This document shows positions 26,639 to 35,353 of a DNA stretch of 64,000 bases, piece after piece. The position numbers and the translations under genes were made by a program. Position 1 is the stretch's first letter. Each line of letters opens with the position of its first letter. Under the pieces are notes generated by a model. It worked only from the letters and a program-made list of their open reading frames with translations. It was not told the origin of the DNA and did no database searches. This stretch comes from Methylocystis hirsuta (lineage in GTDB: Bacteria > Pseudomonadota > Alphaproteobacteria > Rhizobiales > Beijerinckiaceae), in the NCBI RefSeq assembly GCF_003722355.1, contig NZ_QWDD01000001.1, positions 868,001 to 932,000 of the forward strand. Direction: 5' to 3'.

Positions 26639-29600
26639 GTGCTTCTTGCTCCGCCTTTGCGACCGTCCTCGCCGATCGCGCTTGAGCTCCCGCTCATTGC
26701 CGCGCAGCCGGGCATCTGGATGGGGGACCAAGTTTCCCCGACGCGAAACGCCTTCATCGTCGCGCAATACGTCGAGTTGAAAGGCGCCGTGGATGTCGAA
26801 TCTTTCCGCCTAGCCATTCGCATCGGACTTTCCGAGGCTGATACAGTTCATGCCCGGTTTATCGAGTCCGAGGGGCGGCTCTCGCAAATCATTCCTCAAC
26901 GCCGAAACGCTGGGGAGTCGCCTGATCCGGATGTCGTTGACGTCAGCGATGGACTCGATCCGGAGGCTGCAGCGCTTGCCTTCATGCGCGCCGATTTGGC
27001 GGCGGATCTGCCATTGGATGGCGACGCGTTGCTCCATCGCCACGCGCTGATTCGTCTCGGCGAAACATCAAACGGCGAGCGTTGGTTCTGGTATCAGCGA
27101 TACCACCATTTGATGGTCGACGGTTTCAGCTTTGCGGCCATCGCGCGGCGCATCGCTGAGATCTATGCGGCGCTAAGGCGCCGAAAGCCTTTAGGGGATT
27201 CGCCTTTCACCTCCTTCGCCGAGGTTGTCGAAGAATACCAGTCCTACGAGGGCTCGAAAGCGCAGGAAGCAGACCGATTTTTTTGGCTGGACCACGCCCA
27301 AAATCTGCCGACCCCGATCGCATTGTCGCAGCCGAGCGCGAGGCCCCCCCAGCCTGGGGCTGTGTCCTTGCCGCTGCGGCGCAGAATATCTCTTCCGGCA
27401 GACGTTATGACGGGGTTCGAGACGCAAGGCGCCGCGGTTCGCGTCTCCGGCGTCGAAGTGGCGATGGCGGCCGTCTTTGCGTATCTGCATCGGATGAGCG
27501 GCGCGACGCGATTGACGGTCGGCATGCCCTTCATGCGACGCATGGGATCCATTGCGCTCTTCGCCGCAGGTCCTGTCGTCAACGTCCTGCCTGTGCAGCT
27601 GAGCATCGAACCCTCGATGTTGTTATCGGAGGCTGCGACAGCGCTTGCCTTGGAACTGAGGGCGGTGCGGCGGCGGCAACGGTACGAAGCCGAACAGCTG
27701 CGGCGAGATCTTGGGTTGGTCGGTTCGGATCGATCTCTCTACGGGCCGATGCTCAATCTCAAGATGTTCGATTATCGGCTCGATTTCGATGGCGTCGCGG
27801 GCGTGACGCATCAGCTGGCGTCGGGGCCGGTCGAAGACATCGAAGTCGATCTTTATGTCGACGACGGCAGGTTGACGATCGATCTCGTCGCGAATTGCGA
27901 TCGCTACGACAAGCAAGATCTGGAACTGCACGCGAAAAGGCTCGCCTGCCTCGTGGAGCGCTTCGCGGGAGATCCCCAGCTCGCGATCGGCGCGGCGCCG
28001 CTCTTGACCGAAGGCGAGCGCGCGCTGATTGCGGTGGCGAACGACACAGCGAAGGATGTTCCACGGCTGACATTATGCGACATGCTCGCCGTGCAGGCGG
28101 CAAAGACGCCAGACGCTATAGCGCTCGTTGATCCAGACCAAACGCTGACCTACCGAGAGGTTCGGCGCCAGGTCTCTCGACTTGCGCAAATGCTTGCAGA
28201 CGCAGGGGTGGTCGGCGAGGGCCATGTCGCCGTGGCGCTTCCGCGTTCCGTTCATTTGAGCCTTGCGATCATGGCGGTGCTTGAAACAGGCGCCGCATAC
28301 CTGCCCCTGGACATCAATTATCCAGACGAGCGACTGGCCTATATGGTCGAGGACGCCGCGCCGCGCTTGATCATCACCTGTGAGAATCTGCGAAGCCGTT
28401 TCGAAAAGAAGGGGCCGGTTCTCATTTTCGATGAGCTTGCGCCCGACATCGAAGAACATTCGTTCGTGCCCAAGACGGCGCTCACGCCCGATCATCCGGC
28501 ATATATCATCTACACGTCTGGCTCCACCGGTAGGCCGAAGGGCGTCGTTGTCTCTCACGGCGCGGTCGTCAATCTCCTGTACTGGCTTCAAGACGAATAT
28601 TCGCTGACCGCCGATGACGTTGTTTTGCAGAAGACGCCCTGCAGCTTCGATGTCTCGGTCGGCGAGTTCTTCTGGCCCCTGACATGCGGCGCGCGTCTCG
28701 TGATGGCGCCGGAAGAAGTCGACCGGGATCCAGAAGCGCTGCTTCAGGTCATCCGCGACTATCGGGTCACGACGATGAATTTCGTTCCGTCGCTGCTTGC
28801 CGCCTTTGTCGCCAGCGTTCGGACGACGGCGAACGCCGCGCGTGACGCTGTGAGCCTGCGTGCGGTGTTTTGTATTGGCGAGGCCTTGTCGAAGGAACTC
28901 GCTGAAGCTTTCGAGAACCTGTTTCACGCCCCGCTTCATAATGTTTACGGACCAACCGAAGCGACGGTCGAGGTGACCTATCAACCTGCATGCGGACAGG
29001 CGCTCGCGTCGGCGCGGGGACCGGGCGTGCCGATCGGGCGGCCTTTGTGGAACACGGGGTTGCGCATATTGGATGCGCGCTTGCGTCCTGCGCCGATCGG
29101 CGTCGCCGGCGATCTCTATCTGACGGGGGCGCAGCTTGCGCAAGGCTATTGGCGCCGCGCTTCGCTGACCGCAAGCCGGTTCGTCGCCGACCCCGAAGCC
29201 AATGGCGAGCGCATGTATCGCACCGGGGACATCGCGCGCTGGCTGCCTGACGGAACCATCGATTATCTCGGTCGTAGCGACGATCAGCTGAAAATTCGTG
29301 GCCAGAGAATCGAGCTCGGCGAAATCGAAAGCGCTTTGCGGGATCAGCCCGGCGTCGGCCAGGCCGCCGTCATTGCGCGCACTCTCGGCTGCCGGGATGC
29401 GTCGGCGCTCGCTTCCGATGCGCGCCAATTGCTCGGCTATGTCACGCCCGCAATGCCCGGCGCCGAACTCGACGGCGCAGGCCTGCGCGCGGCGCTGGGC
29501 AAGCGCCTTCCCGCCTATATGACGCCGGTTGCGATCGTGTTCTTGAAAGAATTTCCACTGAGCGCCAACGGCAAGCTCGATCGGAAGGCTTTGCCCGATC

Positions 29601-32600
29601 CGTCCGAGGCGGCTCAAGCAAAAAGTCGTCAGCCGCTCCCTGGACCCGAAGCGATGCTGGCCGAACTTATCGCTGGCGTCTTGCGCGTGGACCGCGTCGG
29701 CGCCGATGACGACTTTTTCTTTCTCGGCGGCGACAGCATTTCCGCGATAGGCCTTTGCGCCGCGCTGCGTCGGCGCGGCGCTCTGTTGCGCCCGCGAGAC
29801 GTCTTCGAATGCCGAAGCGTCGCCCGCATGGCCCAGGCGCTCGAGTCGCAGGCGCCCACGCCGTCCGTAGCAACTCTTGAGTCCGACGAAATCAGCGAGG
29901 CGGCGCTAGATGCGTTGCGGGAGCGTTACGGTCCAATCGCCGCCGTATTGCCTGCATTGCCGTTGCAGGAAGGACTGCTATTCCATGCCCGGCTCGGCGA
30001 GCGAGCCAGCCGCTACAACGCTATCTCTCGCTTTGATTTCGAAGGTCCGCTTGATGTCGAAAGACTGAAGGATGCGCTAGAGACGCTGCTCCGCCGTCAC
30101 CCCCAGTTGGCGGCGGTCTTTGATGTTCAACAGGGCGCGGCGCTGCAAATCCTTCCGCTGCTCGATGAAAGCTCCAGTCTACGTCACTGGCCATGGATGC
30201 GTTGCAGACTCGACGCATGCGATGAAGAGCAGCAGTTCGCCGAACTCGATCGTCTCGAGCGGGCGGAGCTCGATCGGGATTTTCTTGCCGCCGATGCGCA
30301 GGAGCGGATGATGGCGCAGGCGACGCTCGTGCGCCTTGCCGCCGACAGGCATGTTCTGCTCATCTGCTCGCATCATTTGATCGGCGACGGCTGGTCTTCA
30401 ACGATCATGCTGCGAGAGTTGCTCGCCGCCTATGCAGGGCATGCGTTGCCAGCTCTCACGCCGGATTATCCGACAGTCGTGCGTCGCCTCACAAGCCGTG
30501 ATCCGATCCCGGCGCGTCTCGCCTGGCGAGAGGCGCTGCAGGGCGTTGCGCCGACATTGCTGTTTGAAGACACGAAGCGCTTCGGAGCCATTCATGAGCT
30601 GCCGCTTCGTCTTCGCCCCGGATTCCTGGAAGAACTCGAGGCGCTGCGCCGCAGCCGCGGGCTGACGCTCAACACATTGATGCAAGGCGTTTGGGGCGCA
30701 TTTCTTGCAACAGTGACGGGTCGCAGCGACGTTGTGTTCGGGTCGCCAATGTCGGGCCGTTCCGAGGCGATCGAAGGCGTCGAAGCGCACATCGGACTTT
30801 TCACCAACACGCTGCCGGTCCGCTTGCGGCTGCGCCCGGACCAGCCGCTGCTCGAGCAGCTTGCCAATGTCCAGCAGCGGCAAATTCGCCTGCTGGAGCA
30901 TGACGGCGTTGGCCTTGGCGAAATCCAGCGGCTGTGCGACGTTCCGAACCTGTTCGACACATTGCTCGTGGTGGAGAATTATCCGGAAGACGCGAAGCTG
31001 TTCGCGGCGGACTTCGGCGGTTTGCGATGCGTCGGCGCCCGCAACCGCGGCTATACGCATTATCCTTTGACGCTGATGGTTCTGCCGGGCCGCGAACTGG
31101 AGCTGCGGCTCGAATATCGCGAAGGCGTCAAGGAGCCGGAGCGCATTGCGCGCCGTGTGACGAGACTGCTGGAACAGATCGTCGACCGACCCGACGCGCC
31201 GCTCTCTGCGATGGACGTTTTGCTCCCCGATGAGCGAGATCTGCTCGCGCGCGTCAACACGACGAAGGTGGCGAATCATCCCAGCACTCTGTGCGAGCTG
31301 CTGGCGGACCAGGCGCAGTGCTCGCCGGACGCCATAGCGCTGGTCGACGGTGATCATGTGCTGTCCTACCGTGAGGTTCGGCGGCAAGTGACGGCGCTCG
31401 CGCGCAACTTCGCGGCTGCCGGCGTCACGACCGGCGACATCGTCGCGATTGCGCTGCCGCGTTCGGTTCGACTCGTCATCGCGCTGATGGCCGCGCAAGA
31501 AGCGGGCGCCGCCTATCTGCCGCTCGACACCAGCTATCCGGAAGAACGTCTTGCGTACATGGTGCAAGACGCCCGACCTCGCCTCATCGTCACGACGCGA
31601 GATCTGCAGGAGCGCTTCGAGCAATTGGGCGCATCGCTTGTCTATGACGAGCTGTTGGATGGTCAAAACGAAGACAGCTTGAAGAGCGTCATCCGCCCAA
31701 GCCCCGACGATGCAGCCTATGTCATCTATACCTCCGGCTCGACGGGTCGTCCTAAGGGCGTGACGGTCTCTCACAAGGCGATCGTCAATCGTTTGCGCTG
31801 GATGCAGCACGAGTACCGATTGAGCGCTGACGACGTCATTTTGCAGAAGACCCCAAGCAGCTTCGATGTTTCGGTTTGGGAGTTCTTTTGGCCGCTGATA
31901 ACGGGCGCGCGTCTCGTCGTCGCGCCGCCCGAAGCGCATCGCGATCCACGCGAGCTGCTCCGGCTCATTCAAGACCACCGGGTCAGCGTGATCCATTTCG
32001 TTCCATCAATGCTCGCGACCTTCGTCGCTATGGCCAAATCTCAGTCCGGCCATGCGGCGGACTCCAGCAGTTTGCGTCTCGTCTTCTGCAGCGGCGAAGC
32101 CCTGTCAAAGGAACTGGTCCGGACATACGAAATGCTGTTTGGCGCGCCGCTGCATAATCTCTACGGTCCGACAGAGGCGGCTGTCGACGTCACCTATCAA
32201 CAGGCCTGCGGAGTCGGCGCAGACGACGCTGCTGAAGCGGCCAGCGTTCCCATCGGAAGGCCTGTGTGGAACACAGGCCTTCGGGTTCTCGACGGTTGGC
32301 TGCGGCCGACGCCGGTCGGAGTCGCTGGCGAACTTTATCTTTCTGGCGTTCAACTTGCCGATGGTTACCTCGGCCGCCCGTCGCTCACGGCCAGTCGTTT
32401 CGTCGCCGATCCTTTTGCGGACGGCGAGAGAATGTATCGCACAGGCGATATCGTCCGCTGGCTCGCGAACGTAACCGTCGAATATCTTGGTCGAGGCGAC
32501 GACCAGATCAAGATTCGTGGCCAGCGGATTGAACTCGGCGAAATCGAAATCATGCTGCTGGAGCAGCCCGGCGTTGCGCAGGCCGCAGTCATAGCAAGAG

Positions 32601-33838
32601 CGACGGGCGAACGAGTTGGCGGGGGCGCCGATGAGCGTCAGTTGATCGGCTATGTCGTTCCATCAAATGATGCGGAGCTTGATGGCGAGGCGTTACGCAG
32701 CGCGCTCTTGCGTCGTCTCCCAGGCCATATGACGCCAACAGCCGTCATCTGCCTGAAGGAATTTCCACTGAACGCCAGCGGCAAACTGGACAGAAAAGCG
32801 TTGCCGGCGCCGGGAAACGTGCTTCAACGCCAAGGCCGCAAGCCGCTCCCGGGTATTGAAACGACTCTTTCAGAAATATTTGCGCGCGTTCTCGGAGTCG
32901 AAGAGGTCAACGCCGACGATGACTTTTTTGCGCTCGGTGGACATTCCTTGCTCGCCATGCAACTCGCCGCGGAGTTGGAGACGGAATTCAAAACGCCTGT
33001 TTCCGTCGGCGAAGTCATCGTCAGTTCGAGCGTCGAGCGGCTTGCGCGCGCGCTTTTCGACGAACAGGCGGGCGAAGAGCGCAAGGCCGGTTTCGGCGAA
33101 GTGCTGCATCTTCGCTCGGGCGCCGATGCGCCGCTGATCTGTATTCACCCCGCGTCAGGCTTTTCGTGGCAGTTCAGCGTCCTTACCCGCTACCTCGAAA
33201 GCGACGGCCCCGTGATCGGACTCCAGTCGCCGCGGCCGAACGGAGTCATCGCCGTTTGCGATACGATGGATGAGGTCTGCAAGAGACATCTCGAAACGAT
33301 CCGCAACATACAGCCTCGTGGGCCTTACCGGCTGCTCGGCTATTCGCTCGGCGGCGTGGTGGCGCAGGCCATCGCTGCGCGACTCGTTGAAGAAGGCGAC
33401 GTGGTCGACTTTCTCGGATTGCTCGACACCTATCCGCCAGAAATTCAGGACTGGAGCAGGCCGCCAACGGAAGACGAAGAGAGAGAGATCGAGAAGGAGC
33501 GCGCGCTGTTCATGAACGCCTCCAGGGATGCTCTCGACTCGGCCCTGGCCAAGGAAAAGGCCGAGATGTTCGACCTTATCATGAGGAATTACGAAGATTC
33601 AGTTCGCCTTCTCTCCACCGCGAAGACAACGCGCTATCCCGGTGCGGCAACGCTATTCGTAGCGACGCGGACCTTGCCGCCGGGAATGGACGTCCAGGAG
33701 ACCTGGCGTCCCTATGTGGGCCAGCTCAACGTCGTCGACCTGGACTGCGCCCACACGGACATTGTCTCTCCGCGCTCCTTGCAGGCTTTGGGACCAATTC
33801 TCAATGGCTTGCTGCGCGACAGTGAGGCGAGGAGCTAG
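26639..33838 (+). CDS. Two-module siderophore NRPS (C-A-T-C-A-T-TE), EntF-like
   Basis: A 2399-residue synthetase starting at GTG after GAGGGG. Domain order: C1 (about 15-440; HHLMVDG with H156/H157), A1 (about 460-990; YTSGSTGRPKG at 625), T1 (GGDS, S1033), C2 (about 1090-1530; HHLIGDG at 1245), A2 (YTSGSTGRPKG at 1697), T2 (GGHS, S2103) and a thioesterase (GYSLGG, S2236; D in LLDTYPPE; H2372). C1 is close to the EntF condensation domain, which accepts 2,3-dihydroxybenzoate. A2 gives the code D-V-W-H-F-S-L-V-D-K, the EntF serine code. A1 gives D-V-G-N-F-I-V-V-E-K, which I cannot match. Only 212 residues separate S1033 from the C2 histidines, so there is no epimerase. Predicted product: DHB-X-Ser, probably oligomerised by the thioesterase. 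Layout equals DhbF, but the codes differ from its Gly/Thr. Confidence 0.93.
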   Translation: MLLAPPLRPSSPIALELPLIAAQPGIWMGDQVSPTRNAFIVAQYVELKGAVDVESFRLAIRIGLSEADTVHARFIESEGRLSQIIPQRRNAGESPDPDVVDVSDGLDPEAAALAFMRADLAADLPLDGDALLHRHALIRLGETSNGERWFWYQRYHHLMVDGFSFAAIARRIAEIYAALRRRKPLGDSPFTSFAEVVEEYQSYEGSKAQEADRFFWLDHAQNLPTPIALSQPSARPPQPGAVSLPLRRRISLPADVMTGFETQGAAVRVSGVEVAMAAVFAYLHRMSGATRLTVGMPFMRRMGSIALFAAGPVVNVLPVQLSIEPSMLLSEAATALALELRAVRRRQRYEAEQLRRDLGLVGSDRSLYGPMLNLKMFDYRLDFDGVAGVTHQLASGPVEDIEVDLYVDDGRLTIDLVANCDRYDKQDLELHAKRLACLVERFAGDPQLAIGAAPLLTEGERALIAVANDTAKDVPRLTLCDMLAVQAAKTPDAIALVDPDQTLTYREVRRQVSRLAQMLADAGVVGEGHVAVALPRSVHLSLAIMAVLETGAAYLPLDINYPDERLAYMVEDAAPRLIITCENLRSRFEKKGPVLIFDELAPDIEEHSFVPKTALTPDHPAYIIYTSGSTGRPKGVVVSHGAVVNLLYWLQDEYSLTADDVVLQKTPCSFDVSVGEFFWPLTCGARLVMAPEEVDRDPEALLQVIRDYRVTTMNFVPSLLAAFVASVRTTANAARDAVSLRAVFCIGEALSKELAEAFENLFHAPLHNVYGPTEATVEVTYQPACGQALASARGPGVPIGRPLWNTGLRILDARLRPAPIGVAGDLYLTGAQLAQGYWRRASLTASRFVADPEANGERMYRTGDIARWLPDGTIDYLGRSDDQLKIRGQRIELGEIESALRDQPGVGQAAVIARTLGCRDASALASDARQLLGYVTPAMPGAELDGAGLRAALGKRLPAYMTPVAIVFLKEFPLSANGKLDRKALPDPSEAAQAKSRQPLPGPEAMLAELIAGVLRVDRVGADDDFFFLGGDSISAIGLCAALRRRGALLRPRDVFECRSVARMAQALESQAPTPSVATLESDEISEAALDALRERYGPIAAVLPALPLQEGLLFHARLGERASRYNAISRFDFEGPLDVERLKDALETLLRRHPQLAAVFDVQQGAALQILPLLDESSSLRHWPWMRCRLDACDEEQQFAELDRLERAELDRDFLAADAQERMMAQATLVRLAADRHVLLICSHHLIGDGWSSTIMLRELLAAYAGHALPALTPDYPTVVRRLTSRDPIPARLAWREALQGVAPTLLFEDTKRFGAIHELPLRLRPGFLEELEALRRSRGLTLNTLMQGVWGAFLATVTGRSDVVFGSPMSGRSEAIEGVEAHIGLFTNTLPVRLRLRPDQPLLEQLANVQQRQIRLLEHDGVGLGEIQRLCDVPNLFDTLLVVENYPEDAKLFAADFGGLRCVGARNRGYTHYPLTLMVLPGRELELRLEYREGVKEPERIARRVTRLLEQIVDRPDAPLSAMDVLLPDERDLLARVNTTKVANHPSTLCELLADQAQCSPDAIALVDGDHVLSYREVRRQVTALARNFAAAGVTTGDIVAIALPRSVRLVIALMAAQEAGAAYLPLDTSYPEERLAYMVQDARPRLIVTTRDLQERFEQLGASLVYDELLDGQNEDSLKSVIRPSPDDAAYVIYTSGSTGRPKGVTVSHKAIVNRLRWMQHEYRLSADDVILQKTPSSFDVSVWEFFWPLITGARLVVAPPEAHRDPRELLRLIQDHRVSVIHFVPSMLATFVAMAKSQSGHAADSSSLRLVFCSGEALSKELVRTYEMLFGAPLHNLYGPTEAAVDVTYQQACGVGADDAAEAASVPIGRPVWNTGLRVLDGWLRPTPVGVAGELYLSGVQLADGYLGRPSLTASRFVADPFADGERMYRTGDIVRWLANVTVEYLGRGDDQIKIRGQRIELGEIEIMLLEQPGVAQAAVIARATGERVGGGADERQLIGYVVPSNDAELDGEALRSALLRRLPGHMTPTAVICLKEFPLNASGKLDRKALPAPGNVLQRQGRKPLPGIETTLSEIFARVLGVEEVNADDDFFALGGHSLLAMQLAAELETEFKTPVSVGEVIVSSSVERLARALFDEQAGEERKAGFGEVLHLRSGADAPLICIHPASGFSWQFSVLTRYLESDGPVIGLQSPRPNGVIAVCDTMDEVCKRHLETIRNIQPRGPYRLLGYSLGGVVAQAIAARLVEEGDVVDFLGLLDTYPPEIQDWSRPPTEDEEREIEKERALFMNASRDALDSALAKEKAEMFDLIMRNYEDSVRLLSTAKTTRYPGAATLFVATRTLPPGMDVQETWRPYVGQLNVVDLDCAHTDIVSPRSLQALGPILNGLLRDSEARS

Positions 33839-33840
33839 GG

Positions 33841-35292
33841 ATGGACACTCAGCGCTCCCCAGAAGCGTCGCAAGAGACGCGCAACGACGGTCATGCCGTT
33901 TCGTCGGGTTCATCTCGGAATCCGGCGGGCGGCGTCGCCAAGAACATGGCCAAGAACATGGCCAAGCACATCGCCAAGCACATCGCCAAGAACAAATCCA
34001 CTCTGCTGTTGGACCTTAGCCTGCTGCGTGACAACGCAGCGTTTCGCACCGTCGTCATCGCTCGAACCCTGTCGGTGTTTTCATTAGGCATGCTGACAGT
34101 GGCGGTCCCAGTTCAAATCCAGGAGACGACCGGCTCGCCCATGCAAGTCGGAATAGCCATGGCGCTCGGCGGCGGCGGCGCCTTCGCCGGGCTGTTGGCA
34201 GGCGGGGTGCTTGCGGACCGGTGGGATAGACGCAAGCTCATCCTCTTTGCGCGATCTGTCTGCGGCCTTGGCTTCGCGGCGCTCGCCGTCAATGGCTTCA
34301 GCTCGTCGCCTTCAGTGCTGGCGATATATGCGTTGGCGCTGTGGGACGGATTTTTCAGCGCGCTGGGCGTTACAGCGCTGCTTGCCGCCACGCCTTTTCT
34401 CGTCGGCCGCGAAAATCTTGGCGCTGCCGGCCAGTTCAACATGCTGACGGTTCGCATGGGCGGAATTCTCTCTCCGGCGCTCGGCGGGATGGTGATTGCG
34501 TCTTTCGGCGTCGGCTGGAATTATCTCACAGCCGCGATCGGCGCGCTGCTGACCGTCGCTCAGCTCATGCGGCTTCCGCCAATGCCTCCCGCCAGACGCG
34601 AACCGCAGCACCCGCTGCGCGCGCTCGGGGCGGGCATAGGCTATCTTTTCGTTAACAGGCTTGTCGGCGCCGTCGTCGCGGTGGGGGCGCTTGTCAGCCT
34701 GGGCGGCGGCGTTCGCATTCTCTTGCCCGCGCTTGCCGAGGACGTATACCGCGTCGGTCCGTCGGCGGTGGGAGTGATGTATGCCGCTGCGCCGCTTGGC
34801 GCGACGGTGGCCGCCTTGACGGGCGGTTGGCTCGGCGGCTTTGCTCGTTCCGGAGCGCTGCTGCTCGCGAGCGGCGCGGCAGCTTTCGTCGCGCTCGGTT
34901 CGCTCGGATTTATCGGCGATCCTGTCGTCGCTTTTGTGGCTCTCGCGGGCTTTGGCTATTTGAGCTCGATCGCCTCGCTTCTGCAGTTCACTCTCGTCCA
35001 ACGCCACACGCCGGAACATTTGTTGGGCCGGGTCAATGGTCTATGGGCCGCTCAGGCGGTCACCGGCGACGCGTTTGGCGCGCTCGCGCTTGGAAGCATG
35101 ACTCGCGTTGTTCCGCTGACGTCGGCGGTTCTCATTTTCAGCCTCGTCGCGCTTCTTTCAAGCGGGGCGATGGCGATCGGATTTCGTTCGCTTCGTTTCG
35201 CCTCGCTGAAGAAAAACGAGGATTTGCCATCGACCGCCGCCGACAAGAGCGAACGGCCGCAGCCTCAACTTTTGAAGAGCGAGAAGGCTTGA
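33841..35292 (+). CDS. EntS-like MFS siderophore exporter
   Basis: A 483-residue MFS protein with about twelve helices (first at about 70-95). The core resembles EntS: FRTVVIARTLSVFSLGMLTVAVPVQIQ, GGVLADRWDRRKLI, and GRVNGLWAAQAVTGDAFGALALGS. EntS exports enterobactin across the inner membrane. The gene begins two bases after the NRPS stop, so it is translated with it. The N-terminal 55 residues are hydrophilic and unusual: they contain a short tandem repeat of four-residue units (AKNM, AKNM, AKHI, AKHI) encoded by a 12-base DNA repeat. A start closer to the first helix is possible, but the ATG at 33841 is the only one well spaced from the NRPS. Confidence 0.88.
   Translation: MDTQRSPEASQETRNDGHAVSSGSSRNPAGGVAKNMAKNMAKHIAKHIAKNKSTLLLDLSLLRDNAAFRTVVIARTLSVFSLGMLTVAVPVQIQETTGSPMQVGIAMALGGGGAFAGLLAGGVLADRWDRRKLILFARSVCGLGFAALAVNGFSSSPSVLAIYALALWDGFFSALGVTALLAATPFLVGRENLGAAGQFNMLTVRMGGILSPALGGMVIASFGVGWNYLTAAIGALLTVAQLMRLPPMPPARREPQHPLRALGAGIGYLFVNRLVGAVVAVGALVSLGGGVRILLPALAEDVYRVGPSAVGVMYAAAPLGATVAALTGGWLGGFARSGALLLASGAAAFVALGSLGFIGDPVVAFVALAGFGYLSSIASLLQFTLVQRHTPEHLLGRVNGLWAAQAVTGDAFGALALGSMTRVVPLTSAVLIFSLVALLSSGAMAIGFRSLRFASLKKNEDLPSTAADKSERPQPQLLKSEKA
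33940..33993 (+). repeat. 12-base imperfect tandem repeat inside the exporter gene
   Basis: About four and a half copies of a 12-base unit (gccaagaacatg, changing to gccaagcacatc) encode alternating AKNM and AKHI units near the exporter N-terminus. The first two and the next two copies are identical to each other. Being in multiples of three, copy-number changes would not alter the frame. Confidence 0.8.
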
Positions 35293-35353
35293 TGCGCAGG
35301 CCGCGCATGTAACTCCTTTGATGAAGAAATTCGATGGCAAAAGAGGTGCGACA

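Noticed and set aside
28073..31996. Two large minus-strand frames (514 and 532 residues) inside the NRPS
   Set aside because: They are complements of the A1-T1 and C2-A2 regions, with arginine/glutamine-rich products typical of GC-rich antisense frames.
26639..33838. NRPS as a bacillibactin (DhbF) synthetase
   Set aside because: Same domain order, but the A2 code is serine-type, not threonine, and A1 does not give the glycine code.
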